Positions 40,264-47,220 of a stretch of DNA of 47,220 nt are shown here, piece after piece; position 1 is the stretch's first letter; each line of letters starts with the position of its first letter. The position numbers and the translations under genes were made by a program. The DNA lies in NCBI GenBank assembly GCA_003223395.1, contig QHUZ01000042.1, forward strand, positions 1 through 47,220, given 5' to 3'. This stretch comes from Gemmatimonadota bacterium (GTDB lineage: Bacteria > Gemmatimonadota > Gemmatimonadetes > Gemmatimonadales > GWC2-71-9). The notes below the pieces were generated by a model. The model did no database searches. It saw only the letters and a program-made list of their open reading frames with translations, and was not told where the DNA came from.

Positions 40264-42944
40264 GCCGGCCGGTCCTGGAGTTCAGCCCGCAGTCGCTCAT
40301 CACGATGCGCGGCATTGCGTCCGGCCCGACGTCCGGAAAAATCCAGTTCACCGACGTGACCGGCGAGGCCGGCTTCCCGGACCTCGGCGCCGCACCGACG
40401 GCGCTGGCGCTGGGCGATTACGACGGCGACGGCGAGGACAATCTCCTGCTGGCCATGCCAGCGTCGCCGGCCCGCCTCTATGCGGTGCACGGCGGGTTCG
40501 TCGCGGACGTCAGCGCCAACATGCCGCTGCCGCTCCCGGCCGGTGTCGTCTTCGCGACATTCGCCGACTACGACAACGACGGCTGGCCCGATCTGTTTGC
40601 GATCGGCGCCGACGGTCAAGGCTATCTGTTGCACAATCGCGAAGGCAAAAGATTCGACGACGTAACCGCCACCGCCGGGGTGCGAGACGTGGATGGTGCC
40701 CGGCGAGCGATTTTCGTCGATTTGGACCATGACGGCGATCTCGACTTGCTCCTCGTGGGCGGAAATTCCCTCGCCGCCTATCGCAACAATCTCGACGGCA
40801 CCTTCACGCTGTTCCCGAACGCGGACGGGATTGTCCAGGGCGGCACCGATGCCGCGTTCGCCGACGTGGACGACGACGGGCGGACGGATGTCTTCGTGGC
40901 GAGCGGGACCGGCGCGGACGGCCTGTTCCACAACGACGGCGTGCGCGGCTTCACGCGCACGGCCGACACGATCCGTGGCACGGGACCCGTGGCCATAGGC
41001 GACTACGACAACGACGGCGCCGTCGACATCTTCGTCGCCGGCAGCGGTCTGTGGCACAACAACGGCAGCGGCCGGTTTACCCCCGTTCTACGCTCGCCGA
41101 CGCTGCAGGCAACCAGCGCGGTCTTTTTCGACTACGACAACGACGGTTGGCTCGACCTGATCGTCGCCGGGCCGCATGGCGCCGCGCTGTTCCACAACGA
41201 TGGGACCGGCCGGTTCACAGACCGCAGCCAGCTCCTGCCGGCGGAAATACGGCGCGATTCCATCGGACCGCTGGTGGTCGCCGACATCGACGGCGACGGC
41301 GATCAAGATCTCATCCTCGGGAGCAAGAGCGGCATCCACCTGCTCCGCAACGACGGTGGGAACGCGCACCTCGCGATGCGCGTCCGGCTCACGGCGCTGG
41401 GTCTCGGGAGCGGCAAGAACAACTCGTACGGCATCGGCGCCAGGCTCGAGGTGCGTGCCGGCGAGCTCTACCAGACTCGTGTCGTCACAGACCCCGTGAC
41501 GCATTTTGGACTCGGTAGCCATTTCAAGGCGGACGTGCTGCGCGTGCAGTGGCCCAACGGCGTGCCGCAGACCATCTATTTCCCGGGCACCGATCAGGAC
41601 GTGCTGGAACTGCAGCAGCTCAAAGGCTCGTGCGCGTTTCTCTATACCTGGAATGGCAAGAACTTTGAGTTTGTTACCGACATGATGTGGCAGAGTGCGT
41701 TAGGGATGCCGCTGGGAATAATGGGGAAGGGGGACGGGGGACGGGGGATGGGGTATGCTCCCGCAGGCGCTTCGCAGGAGTACATCCGCATACCCGGCGA
41801 AGCACTACAGCCTCGCAATGGCCGCTACGTCCTCCAGGTGACCGAAGAGCTGTGGGAGACCGCCTATCTCGATCAACTGCGCCTCCTCGCGGTGGACCAT
41901 CCCGACTCAGTCGACGTGTTCGTAAATGAGCGATTCCCGCCGACGTCGCGGGAACTGCGTTTGTACCAGACGGTCCATCCCCGCCCGCCGTTGTCGGCGG
42001 TTGATGGCCGCGGCACCGACGTCCTCGGCGATTTGCGTGAGCATGACAATCGCTCCGTGTCGAACCTGACGCCGCAGCGCTACCAGGGGCTGACGGAGCC
42101 TCACGAGCTGATACTGGATCTCGACGCGGACGCGGGCCGGCCCGGAACGTTCCTGTTCTTGCGCGGCTGGATCTATCCGTCGGATGCGAGCATCAACGTC
42201 GCGTTATCGCAGCAGCACAAACTGCGCGCCGACCTCCCGACGCTCGAGGTACGGGACACGCGGGGCGCCTGGATGCCAGCGCGCACCAGCGTCGGCTTCC
42301 CGTCCGGCAAGGACAAGACGGTCGTCATCGACCTCGCCGGGCTGTTCCCGACGCGCGATCACCATATCCGGCTGCGGACGAATCTGCAGATCTACTGGGA
42401 CCAGGCCTTCGTCGCCGAGGAGTTAGGAGCCGGGAGTCGGGAGTCGGGGATTGCGACCCTGACTCCCGTCTCCGGGCTCCTGCATTACCGCGGCTTCTCG
42501 CGGATGTACCGGCGCGGCGGTCGCTATGGCCCGCATTGGTTCGACTACGACCACGTCACGACCGAGTCGCCGTGGCGCCCGATCACCGGCGCGGCGACGC
42601 GCTACGGCGATGTCCGCCCGCTGCTCGAGAATGCCGACGATCAATACGTCGTGATGGTGCCTGGGGACGAAGCCACGGTGGAGTTCGACGCACCCGCCGA
42701 ATCGCCGCCGCCCGGATGGACCCGGGATTTCATCCTCTACTCCGATGGCTGGATCAAGGACTCGGACTTGAATACCGCGGACGGCACGACGGTCGGTCCG
42801 CTACCCTACCACGCGATCACGTCCTACCCGTATGCGCCTGGCGACGCGTATCCCACGGATTCGGCGCGGCAGCGCTACCTGCGCGAGTACAACACGCGGA
42901 TCATCAAGCAGCCCCGCCTCCCCGGAGGGCGGGAAGAGCGCTGA
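40236..42944 (+). CDS. FG-GAP/VCBS repeat protein with ASPIC/UnbV domain, lacking its own leader
   Basis: 902 residues from GTG 40236. Residues about 35-380 contain repeated D-Y-D-G-D-G-E-D, D-Y-D-N-D-G-W-P-D-L, D-V-D-D-D-G-R-T-D-V and similar loops. An ASPIC/UnbV domain follows (G-I-G-A-R-L-E-V...H-F-G-L-G-S-H...V-Q-W-P-N-G), and then about 440 residues of an uncharacterised beta-rich region. There is no signal peptide, although such proteins are normally exported. The frame overlaps the TPR lipoprotein by 28 bp at -1, so one frameshifted gene is likely. Two G-rich heptamer tracts are translated within the C-terminal region. The 3' end overlaps the convergent flavoprotein gene by 41 bp. Confidence 0.82.
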   Translation: MDGIEGPLVGRPVLEFSPQSLITMRGIASGPTSGKIQFTDVTGEAGFPDLGAAPTALALGDYDGDGEDNLLLAMPASPARLYAVHGGFVADVSANMPLPLPAGVVFATFADYDNDGWPDLFAIGADGQGYLLHNREGKRFDDVTATAGVRDVDGARRAIFVDLDHDGDLDLLLVGGNSLAAYRNNLDGTFTLFPNADGIVQGGTDAAFADVDDDGRTDVFVASGTGADGLFHNDGVRGFTRTADTIRGTGPVAIGDYDNDGAVDIFVAGSGLWHNNGSGRFTPVLRSPTLQATSAVFFDYDNDGWLDLIVAGPHGAALFHNDGTGRFTDRSQLLPAEIRRDSIGPLVVADIDGDGDQDLILGSKSGIHLLRNDGGNAHLAMRVRLTALGLGSGKNNSYGIGARLEVRAGELYQTRVVTDPVTHFGLGSHFKADVLRVQWPNGVPQTIYFPGTDQDVLELQQLKGSCAFLYTWNGKNFEFVTDMMWQSALGMPLGIMGKGDGGRGMGYAPAGASQEYIRIPGEALQPRNGRYVLQVTEELWETAYLDQLRLLAVDHPDSVDVFVNERFPPTSRELRLYQTVHPRPPLSAVDGRGTDVLGDLREHDNRSVSNLTPQRYQGLTEPHELILDLDADAGRPGTFLFLRGWIYPSDASINVALSQQHKLRADLPTLEVRDTRGAWMPARTSVGFPSGKDKTVVIDLAGLFPTRDHHIRLRTNLQIYWDQAFVAEELGAGSRESGIATLTPVSGLLHYRGFSRMYRRGGRYGPHWFDYDHVTTESPWRPITGAATRYGDVRPLLENADDQYVVMVPGDEATVEFDAPAESPPPGWTRDFILYSDGWIKDSDLNTADGTTVGPLPYHAITSYPYAPGDAYPTDSARQRYLREYNTRIIKQPRLPGGREER
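41723..41757. repeat. Heptamer tandem repeat GGGGACG (5 units) in coding sequence
   Basis: GGGGAAG, GGGGACG, GGGGACG, GGGGATG, GGGTATG in direct succession. Translated as G-K-G-D-G-G-R-G-M-G-Y. A 35-bp tract of this kind, not divisible by three, needed a compensating change to keep the frame open if it was inserted. Confidence 0.75.
42419..42481. repeat. GGAGNNR heptamers with inverted copy: hairpin element in coding sequence
   Basis: Four heptamers (GGAGTTA, GGAGCCG, GGAGTCG, GGAGTCG; 42419-42446) are followed by an inverted copy. The arms 42425-42448 and 42458-42481 are 24 nt each, complementary at 21 of 24 positions, with a 9-nt loop. The element is translated in frame as E-L-G-A-G-S-R-E-S-G-I-A-T-L-T-P-V-S-G-L-L and interrupts an otherwise normal beta-rich region. 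Confidence 0.8.
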
Positions 42945-44379
42945 CGAGCGACTCGCGGCTCATGCCCAGGACCCTGTGGCGCTGGATGAGCACATCGAGG
43001 TCCACAGGGTAGAGGCCGTGAGCGGCGGGATTGGCGAGCCCGCAGACATTCCGCGACGCGATCGCGTTCGTCACCCAATTAATGAAGGACCGCCGATCGG
43101 CGGCCGTGCGGACATGCCGCAGCCGCCGCAGGCTGGCGCGTGGGAGTCCGCCGAGCTGGGGATCCCCGACGCCGAGGAATCCCGACCACGCGTTGTCTTG
43201 CTGCAGGCGTTGGCGGATCTCTGCAAATGAAACAGCAGCGAAATAGATCATCGCATGTGCTGCAAAGAGATCGAAGCGAGCCATGGCGTGATAGGCGCCT
43301 GCCACCAACCGGTCGATCTGATCGGCCTCGGCGCTCAGGAGCGCGTCATAGCGCGCGAGGTCCTGCTCGGTGGGTCCGCCAGTCTCAAACAGCAGGCCCA
43401 GGCGCTCGATCGCGCGCAGACTCCACGCAATGCCCGTCGAGAAGAGCGGATCCACGAACGCGTAGGCATGAGGCAGCATGGCCCAGCCTGTGCCGGTGGC
43501 GCGCGTCAGGCGGTGCTGAATCCTGGGCTTGTAGGCGAGGGGCATGAGCGGCTTGGCATGTGCGAACAGGGCACCGATCGTGGGATAGCGTTGCAGCAGG
43601 TGACGCCATACCTGCTCCGGTGATCCCGGAACTCTGTCCCTCAATAGGAACCCCGCGCTGGTGACTCCGTGGTCAAACCGCAGGGAGTAGAGCCACCCTT
43701 CATCTATAATGTGGTGCACCGCCGCCCAATCGTCGGGGTAGGGGCCGGGCGGCAGCCCCGGCACCACGTCGGCGAAGAGGCGCACGCCGTCGAAATGGCT
43801 GAACAGGAGGCCGGCGTGCGTGTGCATCCGGTGCAGGGCCGAGGGGATCGCACGCTGGTGAGCCATAAAGCCACCCGGTCCCGAGGCGTCCACCACGAAC
43901 TCAGCTCGCAGCGCCTGCAGCAGGTCGGCCGTCACGACGGTCCGATCGCGGTACTCCACACCCGCCGCCACCGCCGCGCGCACGAAGTGATGGTCCACGT
44001 CGGCGCGGAGCCAGTGGGTGTCGGCGATATGGTCGTTCGGGCTCGCGGCGACCAGCAGCCGCTCGGTGCGTGAGCCGTCCCGAGCGAACGGGCGCCCCGC
44101 GTGATGGCGATAGAACGTGAATCCGCGCTTCAGCCCGCGCTTCAGCTCGGGGAAGCGGGCGACCCACCTGCCGTGCGCCGCGAGATCGTAGCAATCGTCC
44201 AGGCCGTAGCGCCGCCCCAGGCGCTCCAACGTGAGATTGGCGAGCGGCGTGCTCGACTCGCCGATCGCGAAACGTGGATGGGTGCCGCGCTCGAGCAGTA
44301 CGACGTCGTGCCCCTGTACGGCGAGCACGCGCGCGAGCAGTGAGCCGCCGAATCCCGACCCAACGACCGCTACGCGCAC
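42904..44379 (-). CDS. FAD-dependent oxidoreductase of the tryptophan-halogenase-like family
   Basis: 491 residues. The FAD fold begins at once: V-R-V-A-V-V-G-S-G-F-G-G-S, then L-L-E-R-G, and G-E-S-S-T-P, the halogenase-like counterpart of G-E-S-T-V-P. Later motifs are V-V-D-A-S-G-P-G-G and Y-A-F-V-D-P-L-F-S-T-G-I-A, both shared with flavin halogenases and geranylgeranyl-reductase-like enzymes. I cannot identify the W-x-W-x-I-P motif or the catalytic Lys of true halogenases, so halogenation is unproven. GTG 44379 was chosen because it starts the FAD fold; it overlaps the radical SAM gene by 10 bp. No good ribosome site is visible, which suggests coupling. Confidence 0.8.
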   Translation of the reverse strand: MRVAVVGSGFGGSLLARVLAVQGHDVVLLERGTHPRFAIGESSTPLANLTLERLGRRYGLDDCYDLAAHGRWVARFPELKRGLKRGFTFYRHHAGRPFARDGSRTERLLVAASPNDHIADTHWLRADVDHHFVRAAVAAGVEYRDRTVVTADLLQALRAEFVVDASGPGGFMAHQRAIPSALHRMHTHAGLLFSHFDGVRLFADVVPGLPPGPYPDDWAAVHHIIDEGWLYSLRFDHGVTSAGFLLRDRVPGSPEQVWRHLLQRYPTIGALFAHAKPLMPLAYKPRIQHRLTRATGTGWAMLPHAYAFVDPLFSTGIAWSLRAIERLGLLFETGGPTEQDLARYDALLSAEADQIDRLVAGAYHAMARFDLFAAHAMIYFAAVSFAEIRQRLQQDNAWSGFLGVGDPQLGGLPRASLRRLRHVRTAADRRSFINWVTNAIASRNVCGLANPAAHGLYPVDLDVLIQRHRVLGMSRESLVSALPALRGGGAA

Positions 44380-45278
44380 GCTGAACAGGGGATTCGGGGT
44401 GGGGGTTCGGGATGGGGGGTGAGATTCATTGTCTGGATGCGCGCCACGCGCTGCGAGCGGCAATTCTCGCAACCGGACAGCCGTGCGATATCCCAGACGT
44501 CCGCGGTGACCACGGCGGACCGAGTCGTCAAGCAGCGCTCGAGCGCAGCCTCGAGCTGCGCGAGAGTCGGTGGCACGAAGTGGCCCAGCGCCTGCAGCCG
44601 TTCCATCTCGCCGTTGCCGCCGCGCACCGGGATAATCGCAACGCGACTCGCGCCCTGTGCCGCCGCGTATTCGACCGTGCGGACGGTCCAGTCGATCGAT
44701 TCGGCGGCGGGCACGTACGGTGCGCCGAGTAACACGAATGCCCGGAGATCGATGCCCTGCTCGGCGAGGAAACTCGCGGCACGATCGAAGCGCTCGAGCT
44801 CGAGCTTCTTGTTGAGATGCGCGGCCGCGACCGGATGAACGGTTTCGAGCCCGACGGCGACCTCGAGCTTGCCGGAAAGCAGCGCCGCGAATTCCAGCGT
44901 GAGCGGACCGACGGTGTTTGCATGCGATTCCACAGTCACCGCGCCGAACGGCGCGGCGAGGTCGGCGATGCGCGGCAGATCTTCCACCGGCACGGCGCGG
45001 CGGTCGAAGAAATTGCTCGCGTTGTAGAGCTTCAGGCGGTGGGGGAAAGGGGGGGCGAGGGATTCGAGCGCTTTCGACAGCTGCGCGGGCAGGGCGCCCG
45101 GCGGCGTCGGGCCGTCGAGTGTCCAGCGCCACAGATCGCAGAACGAGCAGGTGAACGGACATTCGGCGCCGGCCAAAAACACCGTAGCCGCGCGCTCCAC
45201 ACCGTGCGCGGCGCGTTCCTCTTCTACGACGATGCCATGCGCCTTCCAGGGATCGACGACAGGTTTCGGCGGCCGCAG
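44370..45278 (-). CDS. Radical SAM protein
   Basis: About 302 residues. The cluster motif C-P-F-T-C-S-F-C (C-x3-C-x2-C) is followed by D-L-W-R-W-T-L-D and N-A-S-N-F-F-D, then G-L-E-T-V-H-P. It ends with M-N-L-T-P-H-P-E-P-P-P-R-I-P-C-S-A-C. GTG 45200 is the first normal start, but homologues as I remember them have an N-terminal segment like R-P-P-K-P-V-V-D-P-W-K-A-H-G-I-V-V-E-E-E-R. It is present in frame upstream and reachable only from CTG 45278 or ATT 45287. The family is distinct from SPASM peptide-modifying enzymes; the reaction is unknown. It sits between the asparagine-synthase-like and flavoprotein genes. Confidence 0.8.
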   Translation of the reverse strand: MRPPKPVVDPWKAHGIVVEEERAAHGVERAATVFLAGAECPFTCSFCDLWRWTLDGPTPPGALPAQLSKALESLAPPFPHRLKLYNASNFFDRRAVPVEDLPRIADLAAPFGAVTVESHANTVGPLTLEFAALLSGKLEVAVGLETVHPVAAAHLNKKLELERFDRAASFLAEQGIDLRAFVLLGAPYVPAAESIDWTVRTVEYAAAQGASRVAIIPVRGGNGEMERLQALGHFVPPTLAQLEAALERCLTTRSAVVTADVWDIARLSGCENCRSQRVARIQTMNLTPHPEPPPRIPCSACA

Positions 45279-45294
45279 CCGCCGAATCCGCGCA

Positions 45295-46617
45295 TCAGGC
45301 GTGGAGTGCGTGGAAATGGCGGCGATAACGCGCCTCGTCCTCGGTGAACAGACGGGCGGCTGTCTCGGGCGCCGCCGAGCCGTGCTGGAAACGCCGCTTG
45401 GGATAGATGGGCATCTCGTATCCCAGCACGGCGCGCACGCCGCGGCGGACGATCTCGCCTTTCAAGGCGTACAGGCGCTCGTGCGAGCCGCACGTCAGCT
45501 CGACGAACGGCACCGCTTCGGCGACCGCGATAACTGGGGCCCTCGTGTACGGACTGAACGAGACGAAACCGTAGCGGCTGGCGCAGGCGTAGCCGCGCAC
45601 GCAGCCGCGGCTGTACCCGCCCGAGTAGGTGAGCGAGTGCTTGAGCGACTCCACGCCCCAACCTTCCTGATAGAGCATGCGGTTGTTGACCACGCTTCTG
45701 ATCGTCAGCTCGCTGTTCGCCTCGATCGGATAATCCTTGAGATTCTCGTCGCCGCCGTCTCCGTCCACGAGCAGGCGCCACTCGGGGTACCGCGATCGGA
45801 TTGCCTCGAGTAGCGCCAGGTTGACGGCGGCGCACTCGACATCGAGCGGCTTGTAGTCCTCGATGACGGCGACAGCGCGCAACGGATCGAGCGCTGCAGA
45901 TGGTACTTCGATTGTTTCCCCCAACATCTCGAGGTCTGTACGCTGCAAGAACTCGCGTGCCTGGCGGGCATCGTCGCCGGCGCCATCGAGCGAAAGCGTG
46001 AACGCTTTGAGGCGTGTGGGCGGCTGGCCCTGGTCGAGCAACAGCTTGTTCAAGCACAGCAGCACCGAGCCGCTGTCGATGCCACCCGAGAACGGCACGC
46101 CAATGGGCGCGGCCGGATCCTGTGCCGCGAGCCAGGACCGTAGCTCGGAGTACAACGCTTCGATGTAGTGGCGCCCTAAACGATCGAGATCGGGCGGCAG
46201 CGTGCCGCGCGGCGGATCGAAGAAGCGGCGATAGACCGGGTTGGGGTCGGGACACCCGATCAGGCGCAGCGTCGTGACGTGATGCGCCGGCGCCATCCGC
46301 GTATACGACGGGTGAAACTGATCGGCCCAGCCGCGGCGCGAGAGCTCCACCGCGATCTCGTCGATCCGCTCGGCGACGATGAGGACGGGGCCGTCCGCAG
46401 CTTTTGCGAGGAAATAGCGCAGCGGCCGCTCCAGGCTGCGCGCCAGCACCACGCGCTCGCCTTCCTGCGCGACGAGTGCAAACGATCCATCGATCGACAG
46501 TACGCCGGCGGGATCGGCGGCGAGTAAGGCCCGGCGCGCCGCAACGAGATCAACAGACCAGAAACGCTGCGAGCTGTCCGGAATGAGATTGACGACGCGC
46601 GCTACGGGCTGGTTCAT
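45295..46617 (-). CDS. Asparagine-synthase-like ATP-dependent amide/ring-forming enzyme without glutaminase Cys
   Basis: 440 residues. The synthetase domain (about 145-400) has the PP-loop S-G-G-I-D-S-G and the second motif L-V-D-G-D-G-G-D-E-N-L, so it should adenylate a carboxylate. The N-terminal domain keeps the shape of a glutaminase (I-D-G-S-F-A-L-V-A...L-A-R-S-L-E-R-P-L-R-Y-F) but starts M-N-Q instead of M-C-G, so glutamine hydrolysis is lost. The same loss occurs in beta-lactam synthetase and in lasso-peptide cyclases. The ATG overlaps the GH97 stop (ATGA). Together with the next two genes it suggests a small-molecule or peptide-modifying pathway. Confidence 0.82.
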   Translation of the reverse strand: MNQPVARVVNLIPDSSQRFWSVDLVAARRALLAADPAGVLSIDGSFALVAQEGERVVLARSLERPLRYFLAKAADGPVLIVAERIDEIAVELSRRGWADQFHPSYTRMAPAHHVTTLRLIGCPDPNPVYRRFFDPPRGTLPPDLDRLGRHYIEALYSELRSWLAAQDPAAPIGVPFSGGIDSGSVLLCLNKLLLDQGQPPTRLKAFTLSLDGAGDDARQAREFLQRTDLEMLGETIEVPSAALDPLRAVAVIEDYKPLDVECAAVNLALLEAIRSRYPEWRLLVDGDGGDENLKDYPIEANSELTIRSVVNNRMLYQEGWGVESLKHSLTYSGGYSRGCVRGYACASRYGFVSFSPYTRAPVIAVAEAVPFVELTCGSHERLYALKGEIVRRGVRAVLGYEMPIYPKRRFQHGSAAPETAARLFTEDEARYRRHFHALHA

Positions 46618-47220
46618 TGACGGCGCCCTCCCCGCCCAGTCGGCCGGATGCGGATTGCCTGGCCGCCCCCGGGAGCGAGCGCCACCGTGAGGTGCGAGGC
46701 CCGCGTCACGCTCCGATGCGTGATGGAGACTGGGAGCGGATTGGTGAGCCAGTTGGCACGGGGGCCGTCGGCATAGATGTCGGCCACGTAGCTCTTGCCC
46801 GGATCGAGGAACGTGAGCGGCACGTCAAACGTGCGCGCCTCTTCGTCGGTGATCGCGCCGAGGAACCAGTTCGCGGTGTTTTTCTCGCGCCGGGCGACGA
46901 TGACGTAGTCGCCGATCTTGCCGTCGATCACGCGTGAGGTGTCCCAGTCCACCGCGACGTCCTTGATGAACTGAAAGGCCGGCTGTTTGACGTAGTTCTC
47001 CGGCAGGTCGGCCGCCATCTGCAGCGGCGAATAGATCACGACATAGAGCGCGAGCTGTTTCGCGAGCGTCGTGCGGACGCGCGCGTCTTCGTTCGTGCGC
47101 GCCGGTCCGGTCTTGGTCCGCAGGATGTCGAAGATGCCGGGCGTGAAGTCCATCGGGCCGTCGAGCAGCCGGGTGAAGAACAGGATCGTCTCATGCTCAG
47201 GCGGATTGCCGCCTTCGCCG
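46614..47220 (-). CDS. GH97 glycosidase (SusB-like), C-terminal part
   Basis: The frame is open to the right edge of the window, giving about 202 residues. G-G-N-P-P-E-H-E-T-I-L-F-F-T-R and G-P-M-D-F-T-P-G-I-F-D are the GH97 signature near the end of the barrel; then comes L-A-K-Q-L-A-L-Y-V-V-I-Y-S-P-L-Q-M-A-A-D and a C-terminal beta-sandwich (R-A-S-H-L-T-V-A-L-A-P-G-G-G-Q-A-I-R-I). GH97 enzymes are periplasmic Ca2+-dependent alpha-glucosidases or alpha-galactosidases; the deciding catalytic residues lie outside the window. It is the first visible gene of the operon that continues with the asparagine-synthase-like gene. Confidence 0.85.
   Translation of the reverse strand, partial: GEGGNPPEHETILFFTRLLDGPMDFTPGIFDILRTKTGPARTNEDARVRTTLAKQLALYVVIYSPLQMAADLPENYVKQPAFQFIKDVAVDWDTSRVIDGKIGDYVIVARREKNTANWFLGAITDEEARTFDVPLTFLDPGKSYVADIYADGPRANWLTNPLPVSITHRSVTRASHLTVALAPGGGQAIRIRPTGRGGRRQ

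Noticed and set aside
44388-44420. G-rich tract between flavoprotein and radical SAM genes as another heptamer repeat
   Set aside because: It has loosely repeated TTCGGG(A/G)TGGGGG units but no clean period, and it encodes the radical SAM C-terminus (N-L-T-P-H-P-E-P-P-P-R) that resembles the family's normal ending.
44380-45162. Upstream extension of the flavoprotein to 45162
   Set aside because: The frame there is an Arg/Ala-rich shadow of the radical SAM gene; the FAD fold begins at GTG 44379.
1-47220. rRNA, tRNA, CRISPR, insertion sequences, prophage genes
   Set aside because: No recognisable tRNA or rRNA sequence, spacer-repeat array, transposase, integrase or phage structural gene was seen. 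A tRNA-Sec or sel gene was specifically considered and not found in the window.

Overview
The window is about 65% G+C and almost entirely coding: 37 protein genes, no gene-free stretch longer than about 135 bp, and no rRNA, tRNA, CRISPR array, transposase or phage gene that I can recognise. It carries SusC/SusD and Oar-type TonB-dependent receptors, CRTAC1-type FG-GAP/UnbV proteins, a PQQ dehydrogenase, a penicillin-acylase-family enzyme and many glycoside hydrolases, in compact operons with overlapping starts and stops. That points to a free-living, heterotrophic, diderm bacterium. Gemmatimonadota is my best guess, with Acidobacteriota or a neighbouring phylum as the alternative (inference from gene content only).

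Layout. 1-2.5 kb: end of an outer-membrane protein gene, then a family 2 glycosyltransferase and a dicarboxylate/amino-acid symporter on the minus strand. 2.5-3.9 kb: a FabL-like enoyl reductase and a CoA-type Nudix hydrolase. 3.9-6.5 kb: a manganese operon, mntR-mntH-universal stress protein, with a palindromic DtxR-type operator on its promoter. 6.5-12 kb (minus): a secreted cysteine-containing protein, a lipoprotein with a beta-propeller-like part and a TlpA domain, a periplasmic quinoprotein dehydrogenase, a nucleoside hydrolase and a 3-hydroxyacyl-CoA-dehydrogenase-like protein. 12-23.5 kb: a glucan-use locus. On the minus strand are an Oar-like receptor, a GH144-like lipoprotein and a small phosphatase. 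On the plus strand are a GH3 beta-glucosidase, a GH13 enzyme, an orphan TonB plug domain, a sodium/sugar symporter and a small membrane protein. 23.5-35.4 kb (minus): a Sus-like operon, SusC, SusD, alpha-amylase, penicillin acylase, a GH5-like enzyme and a serine hydrolase. The amylase lacks the segment carrying its third catalytic acid. 35.5-36.4 kb: an AhpD-like pair whose second gene has an in-frame TGA at the peroxidatic Cys position. 36.4-42.9 kb: two divergent FG-GAP/UnbV loci. 42.9-47.2 kb (minus): a GH97 enzyme, a glutaminase-less asparagine-synthase-like protein, a radical SAM protein and a halogenase-like flavoprotein.

The most important observation is the probable selenoprotein at 35835-36422. 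It has the motif C-V-F-U-T-E-S-H; Glu67, Cys79, Sec82 and His86 keep the spacing of the AhpD catalytic residues. A 6-bp G+C stem with a GGUC tetraloop lies 17 nt after the UGA, which matches the bacterial SECIS design. It is co-translated with a Cys-free AhpD-like partner. Other notable points are three genes whose natural N-terminus is reachable only from CTG (or ATT), scattered 7-bp tandem repeats that sit on gene starts and inside genes, a 28-bp perfect palindrome inside a signal-peptide region, and a probable frameshift that separates a TPR lipoprotein head from its FG-GAP body.
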